Assembly (NCBI RefSeq): GCF_024436055.1
Contig: NZ_JANFNH010000002.1
Coordinates: 124,001-188,000 of the forward strand
Length of the DNA stretch: 64,000 nucleotides
Direction: 5' to 3'
From: Streptantibioticus rubrisoli
GTDB taxonomy: Bacteria > Actinomycetota > Actinomycetes > Streptomycetales > Streptomycetaceae
Below, one piece after another: positions 26,801-35,706 of the stretch. The notes below the pieces were generated by a model that had not been told where the DNA came from, searched no databases, and was given only the letters and a program-made list of their open reading frames with translations. Positions within the stretch are counted from its first letter, which is position 1; the number at the start of each line of letters is the position of its first letter. Both the position numbers and the translations under genes were made by a program.

Positions 26801-26916
26801 GCGCACGACTCGCCCGATGCGCTGAGTCGCGTCTGACCAATCGCCATATGTGAGTCTAGGAGGGATATCGGTGGTATCGGGCCGCTGCCGTTGAGGAACG
26901 AGGAGGGTGAGCACTG

Positions 26917-28011
26917 GTGCGCCTGTCGGCTCGCTATACGACGTCCGCCTGTATCGCCGCCGCACTGCTCGGAGTCCAGGGGCTGCTCACCCCCTGGTCC
27001 ACCGCCGCCGGTGGACCGCTGACCGTACCGCTTGACGATCCCGGGGCCACCGGCGGTTCGCCCTTCTGGGTGGATCCGCGCAACCGCGCCGACGAGCAGG
27101 CCGCGGTGTGGCAGGAGCGTGGCCGCGAGGACGACGCCGACCTGCTGCGGCGGATCGCCGACCAGCCGACGGCCACCTGGCTCGGCGAGGGGGACCCGAC
27201 CGAGCGCGTCCGGCAGGTCACCATGCAGGCCCAACTCGACCGGCGCATCCCGGTGTTGGTCGCCTACAACATCCCGCACCGCGACTGCGGCCAGTACTCC
27301 GCGGGCGGCGCCGCTGACGGCGCCGCGTACCGCGCCTGGATCGACCGGCTGGCCGGCGGGATCGAGAACCGCAGGGCCTGGGTGGTGCTGGAGCCCGACG
27401 CGGTGGCCCACCTGGTCACCTGCCCCGCCAACCGGGGCGACCGCGAACGCCTCGGCCTGCTGGCGTACGGGGTGCGCACCCTCAAGTCGCTGCCGAACAC
27501 CTCCGTCTACCTGGACGCCGGAAACGCGGACTGGATCCGCGACCCGAGGCAACTGGTCGACGCGCTGCGCAAGGCGGACATCAAGGAGGCCAACGGGTTC
27601 GCGCTGAACGTGTCCAACTTCCAGACCACACAGGCCAGTGAGGAGTACGGCCACCGGTTGTCGGCGCTGCTGGGCGGCGCGCACTTCGTCATCGACACCA
27701 GCCGCAACGGCGGCGGCCCGCTGGTCCGCGCCGAGCAGGCCGCGCGCAAGCAGGGGGCGCAGTCCTGGTGCAATCCGCCTGACCGGGCGCTGGGCAGCCC
27801 GCCGACCACGGTGACCGGTGACCCGCGGGTGGACGCCTACCTGTGGGTCAAGCGCCCCGGCGAGTCCGACGGCACCTGCCCCGGCGGCCCGCCCGCGGGC
27901 CAGTGGTGGCCGGACTACGCCCTCCAACTGGCCCGCAGATCAGGTAACTGGCCGAACCTCACCGAACATGGATCCAGCGGGCCAGCGAAGGAGTCCCGCG
28001 CTGGTCGGTGA
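26917..28011 (+). CDS. cslZ: Secreted GH6 endoglucanase, CslZ-like
   Basis: The product is 364 aa from GTG 26917 behind GAGGGTGAG. The signal peptide is followed by a GH6 catalytic domain with YNIPHRDCGQYSAGG (Asp123) and VVLEPDAVA (Asp161, the general acid), both family signatures. There is no cellulose-binding domain, so this is the short form found beside cslA-glxA in Streptomyces, where CslZ cuts the beta-glucan made by CslA during tip-glycan deposition. GH6 domains usually end near LALARN; here about 18 extra residues after QLARRSG run 53 bp into the 3' end of the convergent glxA, so a frame slip near the end is possible. Orientation is opposite to glxA-cslA. Confidence 0.88.
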   Translation: MRLSARYTTSACIAAALLGVQGLLTPWSTAAGGPLTVPLDDPGATGGSPFWVDPRNRADEQAAVWQERGREDDADLLRRIADQPTATWLGEGDPTERVRQVTMQAQLDRRIPVLVAYNIPHRDCGQYSAGGAADGAAYRAWIDRLAGGIENRRAWVVLEPDAVAHLVTCPANRGDRERLGLLAYGVRTLKSLPNTSVYLDAGNADWIRDPRQLVDALRKADIKEANGFALNVSNFQTTQASEEYGHRLSALLGGAHFVIDTSRNGGGPLVRAEQAARKQGAQSWCNPPDRALGSPPTTVTGDPRVDAYLWVKRPGESDGTCPGGPPAGQWWPDYALQLARRSGNWPNLTEHGSSGPAKESRAGR

Positions 28012-29791
28012 GGAACAGCATGTACCAGCCGGACGGCACCAGCGACGTATCCCGCGGCACCGTGACGGTGACCGAACGGCCGTGCCGCGCCAGGTCCAGG
28101 GCGATCGAGCGCTGTTCCACGTCGGTGACATGGGTGACGGCGCTCGGCCGCATCAGTCGCGCGGCGCGCACCACCCCGGCCGAGCCGCTGTGGAACGTCA
28201 CCGACTCGCCCCGGTCCACCTCCACCGGGCCGGAGCCCAACTCCGGTCTGGCGCGCCCGTACAGGTACGGCGGGCTGTAGACCTCGATGCGCTGCTCGAA
28301 GGGGGCGTCCTCGGTGTTGGCCTTGTCCGCGAACAGCGGGTTGGAGCCGAACACGGCGATCCGCCCGTCCGGCAGCAGCAGTGCCTCGGAGTGGTAGTCC
28401 CGGCCGACGGTCGGTGCGGCGGCCGGGCGGAACGTGCCGTGGGCCGGGTCGTAGAACTGCGCCCGGAGGATGTCGCTGGCCTCCTTGCCCCGGTAGTCCA
28501 GCGAACCACCGGAGGTGAACACCGAGTCGTCCGGGGTGAGCACCGCGTTCAGGTAGCGGGTGCCCTGCGGCAGGTCGGGGCCGTCCTGGTAGCGCGGGTT
28601 GCGTTGGGCGAGGTCCACGACCGCGGTGCGCGCGGTCGACTGGTGCGACTCGCCCACCCCGCCACCGCCGAGGATCATCACCGACTGCCGCTGGGCCGCA
28701 GGCAGCAGTACGGACGCGGAGGTCTCCGTCTGGTCGGGGTCGTGCAGTCCGGGCACCGGGGTGAAGGTGTTGGCGCGCGGATCCCACAGGCCCGGGGTGC
28801 GGCCGCGGTCGGCCGGGCCGTAACCGGCGTTGGAACCGGAGCAGAACAGCTTGCCGCCCTTGGTGAGGAACAGCGCCGGATAGGTGGGGAAGTAGTGGTT
28901 GGGCCCCGGGGACCACCTACGGGTGGCCGGGTCGAAGACCTCGTTCTTGCCGGGGATGATCTGGCCCATGTCGTCCAGCCCGGACACCGCGAGCACCCTG
29001 CTGTCCGCGAGCGTGACCAGCGTCGGGTACCACCGCGCCTGGGACATCGAGGCGACCTGGACGTAGCGTTCGGCGACCGGGTCGAAGACGTACGACTCCC
29101 GCAGCCCCTGGAAGTCCTTCTTGTCCAGCCCGAGTTTGGTGGCGAGACCGTAGTGGTTGCGCGCGTCGGCGCCCTTGAGGCCGACGATGCGGTACTGGTC
29201 GGCGGTGTTCGGGATGCCCGCCTCGCCGTCGCGCGGCGACTCGACGTAGACCCGTGCCTCGCTCGCGGTCACCGTGACCTTCCTGGCCGGGCCGGAGCCG
29301 GTCACCGTCTTCCTGGCCGCCGGTACGGTGACCGGGAGTTGGGAGGCGTACTCCTTGCCGGTGGAGCCGCGGAAGACGGTGCCCCTGGGGAACGTCATCG
29401 GGCGGTCCGGGCTCTCGTTCTTGACCACCATCGCGCCACGGCCCGCTTGACGTCGCCCTGGAGCTTCTCGTAACGGGCGGTGCCGCCCGCCACCAGCAGT
29501 TGCCCGTCGGGGGAGTTGGGCGTGGCCGCCGCAGAACATGTCCTTCGGGGTGGGGACCTCCTTGAAGGTGTTGTTCGCCGGGTCCCACAGCACGCTTTTG
29601 AACGTGCCCGCCCGGAAGTTCCTCACGTTGTTCCCCGATCCGGCGATCAGCAGCACCTTGCCGGTGTGCAGCAAGGCGGCGTGGATCGAGTTGATCCGGT
29701 ACTGCCTGGGCACGTCGACCAGGTCCCAGTGGCCGTACGCCGCCACACCGATCGCGGTCTTGCGGGTCTGCGGGCTGGGTCGGTACCTCAC
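27959..29791 (-). CDS. glxA: GlxA-like copper radical oxidase, with two compensating frameshifts and no membrane anchor
   Basis: The open frame is 610 codons from GTG 29791. Galactose-oxidase-type features are clear: FCGGHA (Cys of the Tyr-Cys cofactor), ARWYPTL, Kelch-like repeats, GRDYHSEA (copper Tyr and His) and SAVTHVTDVEQRSIALD near the C terminus (His). GlxA oxidises primary alcohols of the CslA glycan at hyphal tips. Between GGHA and GAMVVKNE about 26 residues are scrambled: a G run at 29509-29513 has one base too many and 29437-29441 is one base short, so the two cancel. The correct frame there reads LPDGQLLVAGGTARYEKLQ. Known GlxA proteins have an N-terminal membrane anchor, which is absent here. 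It follows cslA by 31 bp. Confidence 0.82.
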   Translation of the reverse strand: MRYRPSPQTRKTAIGVAAYGHWDLVDVPRQYRINSIHAALLHTGKVLLIAGSGNNVRNFRAGTFKSVLWDPANNTFKEVPTPKDMFCGGHAQLPRRATAGGGRHRPLREAPGRRQAGRGAMVVKNESPDRPMTFPRGTVFRGSTGKEYASQLPVTVPAARKTVTGSGPARKVTVTASEARVYVESPRDGEAGIPNTADQYRIVGLKGADARNHYGLATKLGLDKKDFQGLRESYVFDPVAERYVQVASMSQARWYPTLVTLADSRVLAVSGLDDMGQIIPGKNEVFDPATRRWSPGPNHYFPTYPALFLTKGGKLFCSGSNAGYGPADRGRTPGLWDPRANTFTPVPGLHDPDQTETSASVLLPAAQRQSVMILGGGGVGESHQSTARTAVVDLAQRNPRYQDGPDLPQGTRYLNAVLTPDDSVFTSGGSLDYRGKEASDILRAQFYDPAHGTFRPAAAPTVGRDYHSEALLLPDGRIAVFGSNPLFADKANTEDAPFEQRIEVYSPPYLYGRARPELGSGPVEVDRGESVTFHSGSAGVVRAARLMRPSAVTHVTDVEQRSIALDLARHGRSVTVTVPRDTSLVPSGWYMLFLTDQRGTPSLARWIHVR

Positions 29792-29822
29792 AGGATGTGT
29801 TCCTTTGACTGGTGCGTTGGGT

Positions 29823-31695
29823 CTAGCTGGTGTGCTGTGCGACGGGGCGGTGCGCCTGGCGGCCCGGTGCCCGGGACCGCTGCCGCGCGATCGTGGTCCG
29901 CCACACCAGCACCGGCGCGAGGGCGGTCAGCAGGGCGAGCGCCGCCCAGGTGCGCATCGCCACATGGGTGTGACCGAGGAGGAACGAGGCGGCCAGCGAG
30001 CCGCCGAAGACCGCCACCCATCCCAGGTGGGTGGCGAAGGTGGCGAGCCGGTCCGGGCTGGCCGAGTCGCCCTTGACGGTGACCACGAAGCCCGCCTTGC
30101 GCCGCAGCAGCGCGCCGACCAGCGATCTGGCGTACAGCGGCGCGGACAGCGCGGACATCACCATGCCCGCCGCGCCCGAGGAGCCCTCCGGCTCGTGCGG
30201 GCTGACGTTGTGCCGCCGGTTCCACAGGTACAGCCCGATCTGCAGTGCCGCGGCGTCGCTGTAGCCTCATCCACACCTGCGACTCGATGTGGATCCCGGA
30301 GGCGCCCAGCACCAGGAACAGCACACAGGAGACGCCGCCGAGGATCCAGTTGAGCGCCGACATCGGATAGAAGCTCACCAGCAGCGAGTAGTTGAGCAGT
30401 CGGCCGGGGGAGAGCGAAAAGGGGGTCTTCCAGAACTGCCGCAGCAGCGTCTCGTAGGTGCCCCGGCTCCAACGCAGTTGCTGGTTGAAGAAGTCGGTCC
30501 AGGACGACGGCCCTTCACCGACGGCGAGCACGTCCGGGGTGTAGACCGAGCACCACCGGTTGCCGGTGCGCGGATTGCGCCTGCGGTGGATCTCCCAGCC
30601 GGTGGCCATGTCCTCGGTGATGGAGTCGTACAGCCCGCCGACCTGCCGCAGCGCGCTGACGCGAACGCAGTTGTTGGTGCCCACGAACATCGGTGCCCGG
30701 TAGGCGTTTCCCGCGCGTTGGATGAGCGCGTGGAAGAGGAACTGCTGGCTCTCCGACGCCTTGGTCACCGCGGTGTCACAGTTGCCGTACACCTGCGGGC
30801 CGACGACGAACGCCACGTCGGGGTCCCGGAAGTAGCCCAGCATCCGCTCCAGGAACTCCGGAACGGGCACGTGGTCGGTGTCCACGCACGCCATGAAGTC
30901 GTAGTCTTCGCCGTGCTCGCTCAGCCAGGAGTTGTAGTTGCCGTGCTTGGTCCTGGCCCGGAAGGGACCGGTGGGCTGGTTCCACTTCTCCACGCCCTTG
31001 CGGGAGAAGTGGCGTACCCCCAACTCAGCGCACAACTGGCGGACTTCGCGAACGTCTCCCTCGTCCAGCAGCCACACGTCCAGCGGGCCGTCATGACGCA
31101 GCCTGACGGCGCCCTGCAGTGTGGCGCGGACCATCTCCAGCGGCTCCTTGCCTGGGACGAAGCTGGTCAGGAACGCCACTCGGGTGCCCGGCTCGGGCCG
31201 GACTGGGACCGGGTCGCGGGCGACCAGCGTGGCGTGCGCGTTGGAGAGCACGTTGATCACGCGGAAGGTCTCGATCAGCCCGATGGAGACCAGCATCACC
31301 GTGTCCAGTACCGTCTCCCAGCCGGGTACATAGCGCCGGTGCACCCAGTGCTCCGGCTGCATCAGCCAGATCAGCGGGAGCAGTGAGACGACCGGCGCCG
31401 CCCCCAGCAGCAGGGCGGTGCGCACCCGGTGCCCTTCGGCGGCGAGCAGGCTGCGGTAGCGCACCCGGTACGTGCCGTCCGGGCCCGGATCGGGTTCGGT
31501 GAGTGGCCCGGCGAGTTGGGCGAAGCGTTCGTAGTCGTACGTGGCGGAGCGCCGTGCCCCTGGTCTGCTGGCGGTCCGCGTGCTGGGCTCGCCGCTCGGT
31601 GAGCGAGGTCCCGGCGCGACGGCCGGGACCGGCAAGCGGGTGTTGGTAGCCGTACGATCGGTCGTCTGCCGGTCACTGTCCTGCGAAATCGTCAC
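29823..31695 (-). pseudogene. cslA: CslA-like glycan synthase (GT2), frameshifted near the C terminus
   Basis: From ATG 31695 the frame encodes a cytosolic N terminus, two membrane helices (about 95-150) and a GT2 domain. Its motifs are WLLDEGD, CVDTDHVP (DxD), ITEDMATG (TED) and QQLRWSRG (QxxRW), followed by more helices. After HIESQVWM the frame is wrong: the natural continuation (SDAAALQIGLYLWNRRHN, then further helices) is in another frame ending at the TAG at 29823, with the break at 30260-30266. The uncorrected frame stops at 29788. CslA polymerises a beta-glucan at growing hyphal tips and works with GlxA. Whether the break is real or an assembly error decides if this strain makes the glycan. 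Confidence 0.8.
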
Positions 31696-31921
31696 AGCAT
31701 CCCCGTACGCATAGCGAAGACTGACGCCCCCAAAGACGAGAATCGCCCAGTGCGAGGTGCGTGGCGATGGACAGCAGCCACAGCAGTGATGAAAGACGGG
31801 CCCCGAGCAAGCTCGGCGGCCGGATGGCGGCTGCCATCGAACTACCCAGCGAAGGACGGGAGTTGGGCCGCTTCAGGGCGGGGTGGGCATCGGGCCGCGG
31901 AGGGCGTCTGCCCGGTGCCGA

Positions 31922-32692
31922 TCAGTACCCGCCGAGCAGGGTGCGCACCGCGCGCAGTGCGTCCGGTCCCGCGGCGCTGTGCCAGCGGCTGGCGTCCGCC
32001 GGGCGGCGTCCCCACAGCAGTAGTACCCGGGTGGCCGCGTCGCTTTCGATGGTGGCCGGACCCTCGGGAGGGGCGAAGCCGATGCCCGTGCCGTTGGCGT
32101 CGGAGGTGACCACCACGTCGTCGGTACCCGCAACGCGCAGGCGCCCCTCGATCCTGTCCCCGGGGCCCAGGTCCAAACCGGCCAAGCCGCGGGCCAGAAG
32201 GGGACGGCCGACCAGGGTCACGCTGTGCTCCGTCATCCAGGGCTGGTTGAGCGCGTCCGTGGCGGTGCGGTCGTCACCCGTCAGATCCCAGCGGTGCAGC
32301 ACCAGTTCCTCGCGCATGTGCTCCGCGAAGAACGGGACGTTCACCGTCCGGCCGGTCCATGTCACTTCGGTGGCCTGCGGCAGATCACGCTCGGCTGCCG
32401 CGCAGATCTCGCAGAGCTCTTCGCAGCGCGCGACGAACGCGGACCACAACTCCGAATCCGGCATGGCCCGGTAGGGGGATTCGCGATGGAAGCCACGGGT
32501 CCCGACCGGCTCGCCCGCGAGGTGGGCACCGAGCACCCTGGCAAGTTCCTCGGCGTTGCCGGTCTGGTGGATGACGATGTCGCGAACCGTCCACGCCTCG
32601 CACCAGGTGCCGTCGTCGGGCCTGCGGGCCTGCGCGGCATGCACGAAGGCCTCCAGCTCGGGAAGCGTCTCAGCGACGCGCGCCGGGATCAT
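31922..32692 (-). CDS. Maleylpyruvate isomerase-family mycothiol-dependent protein
   Basis: The product is 256 aa from ATG 32692. The N-terminal DinB-like four-helix domain (about 1-150) has DIVIHQTGNAEELARVL and EHMREELVLHRWDLTG, the His/Glu/His positions that bind zinc in mycothiol-dependent maleylpyruvate isomerases. A C-terminal domain (170-256, IEGRLRVAGTDDVVV...) resembles the SCP2-like domain common in these proteins. Mycothiol is the thiol of actinobacteria, so this supports the host assignment. Substrate is unknown; most paralogues are not true isomerases. The open frame extends to 32737 but no ribosome site supports an earlier start. It lies upstream of cslA in the same direction with a 226-bp gap. 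Confidence 0.8.
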   Translation of the reverse strand: MIPARVAETLPELEAFVHAAQARRPDDGTWCEAWTVRDIVIHQTGNAEELARVLGAHLAGEPVGTRGFHRESPYRAMPDSELWSAFVARCEELCEICAAAERDLPQATEVTWTGRTVNVPFFAEHMREELVLHRWDLTGDDRTATDALNQPWMTEHSVTLVGRPLLARGLAGLDLGPGDRIEGRLRVAGTDDVVVTSDANGTGIGFAPPEGPATIESDAATRVLLLWGRRPADASRWHSAAGPDALRAVRTLLGGY

Positions 32693-32773
32693 GGACGAGG
32701 CGTATCCGCGCGACGGCGGCGGCAAACCGCTGGGCACCCGTATGCGGGACGCCGGGGAACCGCGGCGCGGATC

Positions 32774-33673
32774 TCACTCGCCGCGCCCCGCGGTCCCCAG
32801 CATCGCCCGCGTGTGACGGATGAGCGCCCGGGCCGCCGGGCTGATGGGGCCCGTGGTGCGCCAGGACAGGGCCAGTCGGCCGTGGAGTTCGGGGTGGGTG
32901 ATGCGGATGGCGTGCAGGTGGGCGGCGCGGGCGGTGGCCAGGGAGTTGGGGAGGACGGCCACGCCCAGGCCCCTGGCGGCGAGTTGGGCCAGGACCTGCG
33001 GGTCGCTGGCCTCGAAGGCGATGCGGGGCTGGAAGCCCGCCGCCGTGCATGCCTCGTCAAGGCGGGAGCGCAGGCCGGTGCCCGGGGGAAGGCTGATCAG
33101 CGGCAGGTCCCGTAGACCGGTCACCGGGATGGCGCGCCGTGCGGCCAGGTCGTGGTCGTGGCTGACGGCGGCGACGAGCAACTCGTCGGCGACGACCTGG
33201 GTTTCGACGCCCTGCGGAGTCGTGGAACCCAGGCCGATGAACGCGATGTCGAGCCGTCCGGCGAGCAGTGACTCGACCAGCCGGTCGGAGTTCGCCTCGC
33301 AGAGGGTGATCTCCACGTCCGGATGCCGCTGGTGGAACCCGGCCAGCAGGTCCGGCAGGTCCAGCGCCGCGCTGGAGGCCACCACCCCCACCGCGACGCG
33401 CCCGCGCACCAGCCCGGTGAGTTCGTCAACGGCCAGCCGCACCCCGGCCACCGCGTCCAACGCGGCCCGGGCGTACGGCAGTACGGCCGCGCCGACCTCG
33501 GTGAGCCGGACGGTGCGGCCCGAGCGGTCGAACAGCTCCTGGCCGAGCTCCCGCTCCAGTCGGCGGATCTGCGCGCTCACCCCCGGCTGAGCGACATGGA
33601 CCCTGGCGGCGGCCCTGGTGAAGCCCGCCTCCTCCGCGACGGCCACGAAGTATTCCAACTGCCGAAGTTCCAT
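32774..33673 (-). CDS. LysR-family transcriptional regulator
   Basis: The product is 299 aa. The N-terminal winged helix-turn-helix (MELRQLEYFVAVAEEAGFTR, then AARVHVAQPGVSAQIRRLE) is standard for LysR, with a periplasmic-binding-like effector domain from about 90 to 295. It is divergent from the flavin monooxygenase-hydrolase pair with an 86-bp gap. The expected role is ligand-responsive activation of those two genes and autorepression; an aromatic acid or ester inducer would fit. Confidence 0.93.
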   Translation of the reverse strand: MELRQLEYFVAVAEEAGFTRAAARVHVAQPGVSAQIRRLERELGQELFDRSGRTVRLTEVGAAVLPYARAALDAVAGVRLAVDELTGLVRGRVAVGVVASSAALDLPDLLAGFHQRHPDVEITLCEANSDRLVESLLAGRLDIAFIGLGSTTPQGVETQVVADELLVAAVSHDHDLAARRAIPVTGLRDLPLISLPPGTGLRSRLDEACTAAGFQPRIAFEASDPQVLAQLAARGLGVAVLPNSLATARAAHLHAIRITHPELHGRLALSWRTTGPISPAARALIRHTRAMLGTAGRGE

Positions 33674-33690
33674 AACTGCTCATTCTAACA

Positions 33691-33720
33691 ATCAGTTGAT
33701 CTAGATCTTGGACTTCTGAT
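33691..33720. promoter_or_regulatory. Candidate LysR binding region
   Basis: Within the 86-bp divergent gap, ATCAG (33691-33695) and CTGAT (33716-33720) form an inverted repeat around GATCTAGATC (33698-33707), a perfect 10-bp palindrome in an unusually AT-rich stretch. LysR proteins bind dyads in such gaps. Assignment is by position only. Confidence 0.4.
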
Positions 33721-33759
33721 CGCGCGGCGCGCAGAGTGGTTCCAGAAGGGAGGGCCACC

Positions 33760-35022
33760 ATGGACAAGCCCCACACCCCGCACGTTCTCGTGGTGGGAGC
33801 CGGGATCGGCGGGCTGACCGCCGCGCTGAGCCTGCACGCCGCCGGAATCCGGACGACCGTGATCGAAAGCGCGCGGGAGATCCGGTCCCTCGGGGTCGGG
33901 ATCAACCTCCAGCCGCACGCGGTAAGGGAGTTGACGGAACTCGGCCTCGACGACCAGCTCGCCGCCACCGCCATCGCCACCGCGGAGACCGTCTACGTCG
34001 ACCGGTTCGGCACCCGGATATTCACCGAACCGCGCGGCCGCGAGCGCGGATACCACTGGCCGCAGTACTCGGTGCACCGTGGTGAGCTGCAGGCGCTGCT
34101 GCTGTCCGCGGTACGCGACCGGCTCGGCCCGGACGCGGTGCGCACCGGAACGCGGCTTGAGGACTTCGTACGGACCCCGGACGCGGTGGCCGCGCGGGCG
34201 GTCGACCGGGCGACCGGACGACGTGTCGAGCTGACGGCGGACGTACTGGTCGGCGCGGACGGGGTCAACTCGGTAGTGCGCGCCCGGTCGCACCCGGGCG
34301 AAGGGCCGCTGCTGTGGTCCGGGGTCCGGATGTGGCGCGGGGTGACCGAGGCGGAGCCGATGCTCACCGGGCGTTCGATGGTGATCGCGCACGACGAGCG
34401 GGGCGTGCAGTTCCTCGCCTACCCGATATCCCGGCGCGCCGCCGAACAGGGCCGGGCGCTGCTCAACTGGGTGGCCATGGTCCAGGTCGCCGACCCCGGC
34501 CCGCTGCCGGAGAGCGCGGGCTGGAACCGTGCGGTGCCCGCCGCCGACGTACTGCCGCACTTCGCCGACTGGACGTGCGACTGGTTCGACGTGCCCGGCC
34601 TGATCCGGGCAAGCGCCGGGATCCTGGAGTACCCCATGGTCGACCGGGACCCGCTCCCGGCCTGGGGCCGGGGCCGGGTGACACTGCTGGGCGACGCGGC
34701 CCACCCGATGTATCCGGTGGGCGCCAACGGCGCATCCCAGGCCATCGTCGACGCCCGCGTCCTGGCCTACGAACTCGCCACCAGCCACGAGCCGTTGACC
34801 GCGCTCACCCGCTACGAGCGGTCCCGTCGCCCGACCACCGACGCCGTCGTGCTCGCCAACCGGCGGATGCACCAGGCCGGTAGGGCGGCGGCCACCCGCA
34901 GCACAGGGGAGCTGACCCGCTCCGGCATGCTGGGCACGATCACCGACACCTACCGCGACACCACCGGCGCTGACGTCGCCGCGCTCAACGACCGCGCCTC
35001 GCTGACCCCGACACGACACTGA
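33760..35022 (+). CDS. FAD-dependent aromatic monooxygenase (PhzS / salicylate hydroxylase type)
   Basis: The product is 420 aa from ATG 33760 with an AGGGAGGG ribosome site. GxGxxG at 13-18 (VVGAGIGG) binds the FAD ADP moiety. LVGADGVNSVVR is the DG motif and GDAAHPMYPVGANGASQA the GD motif, placing it in group A flavin hydroxylases that use NAD(P)H and oxygen to hydroxylate aromatic rings. LGVGINLQPHAVRELTELGL resembles PhzS-like and 3-hydroxybenzoate-hydroxylase-like enzymes. The product is cytosolic. It is followed 12 bp later by an alpha/beta hydrolase, so an aromatic ester-to-phenol route is plausible. Regulated by the divergent LysR gene (inference). Confidence 0.9.
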   Translation: MDKPHTPHVLVVGAGIGGLTAALSLHAAGIRTTVIESAREIRSLGVGINLQPHAVRELTELGLDDQLAATAIATAETVYVDRFGTRIFTEPRGRERGYHWPQYSVHRGELQALLLSAVRDRLGPDAVRTGTRLEDFVRTPDAVAARAVDRATGRRVELTADVLVGADGVNSVVRARSHPGEGPLLWSGVRMWRGVTEAEPMLTGRSMVIAHDERGVQFLAYPISRRAAEQGRALLNWVAMVQVADPGPLPESAGWNRAVPAADVLPHFADWTCDWFDVPGLIRASAGILEYPMVDRDPLPAWGRGRVTLLGDAAHPMYPVGANGASQAIVDARVLAYELATSHEPLTALTRYERSRRPTTDAVVLANRRMHQAGRAAATRSTGELTRSGMLGTITDTYRDTTGADVAALNDRASLTPTRH

Positions 35023-35034
35023 GGAGTACCGGCC

Positions 35035-35706
35035 ATGACGACCTACGTGCTCATCCCCGGTGCCTGCCACGGCGGCTGGTGGTACCAGTCCACCGCGCGC
35101 GAGCTGCGGCAACACGGCCATGACGCCTACGCGTTGACCCTGACCGGAATCGGCGACCGCGCCCATCTGCTGAGCGCCTCGGTGAACCTTGACACGCACA
35201 TCGAGGACGTGGTGCGGCTGTTGGAGGACGAGCGGATCGAGGACGCGGTCCTGGTCGGCCACAGCTATGGCGGAATGGTGATAGCCGGGGCCGCCGACCG
35301 AGTGCCGCAACGCGTGGACGCGCTGGTCTACGTGGACGCGTTCGTCCCCGAAGACGGCGACTCCTGCTGGACGTTGACCAATGACTGGCAGCACGAGTGG
35401 TACATGAGCGGCTCCGCCGAGACCGGCTTCGCGCTCGCCCCGCTGGACTTCTTCGATCCGCGGACCACCGCGCACCCGCTCGCCTCGCTGCTCCAGCGGA
35501 TCCGGCTCACCGGTGCCCTGGAAGGCGTTCGGCGCCGGGACTACGTGTGGGCCAGCGAGTTCCAGGACAGCCCCTTCACCCGCTTCCACGAGCGGCTGCA
35601 CGGCGACCCCGCGTGGCGCACGCACGCCCTGCCGACCGGCCACAACGTCATGCGCGACGGGGCGGACGACCTGCTGAAGATCCTGCTGGACGTGGCCGAG
35701 CGGTAA
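35035..35706 (+). CDS. Small alpha/beta hydrolase of the plant methylesterase type
   Basis: The product is 223 aa with a GAGGAG ribosome site. The start YVLIPGACHGGWWY (oxyanion loop), nucleophile elbow VGHSYGG (Ser77) and LPTGHNVM near the C terminus (His, about 214) match the family that includes plant salicylate methylesterases and hydroxynitrile lyases. There is no signal peptide, so it acts in the cytosol. It sits 12 bp after the flavin monooxygenase and is almost certainly cotranscribed, which suggests hydrolysis of an aromatic ester or of the oxygenase product. Confidence 0.88.
   Translation: MTTYVLIPGACHGGWWYQSTARELRQHGHDAYALTLTGIGDRAHLLSASVNLDTHIEDVVRLLEDERIEDAVLVGHSYGGMVIAGAADRVPQRVDALVYVDAFVPEDGDSCWTLTNDWQHEWYMSGSAETGFALAPLDFFDPRTTAHPLASLLQRIRLTGALEGVRRRDYVWASEFQDSPFTRFHERLHGDPAWRTHALPTGHNVMRDGADDLLKILLDVAER

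Noticed and set aside
33685-35643. 652-codon open frame on the minus strand
   Set aside because: Antisense to the monooxygenase and hydrolase genes, spanning two real genes and their junction.
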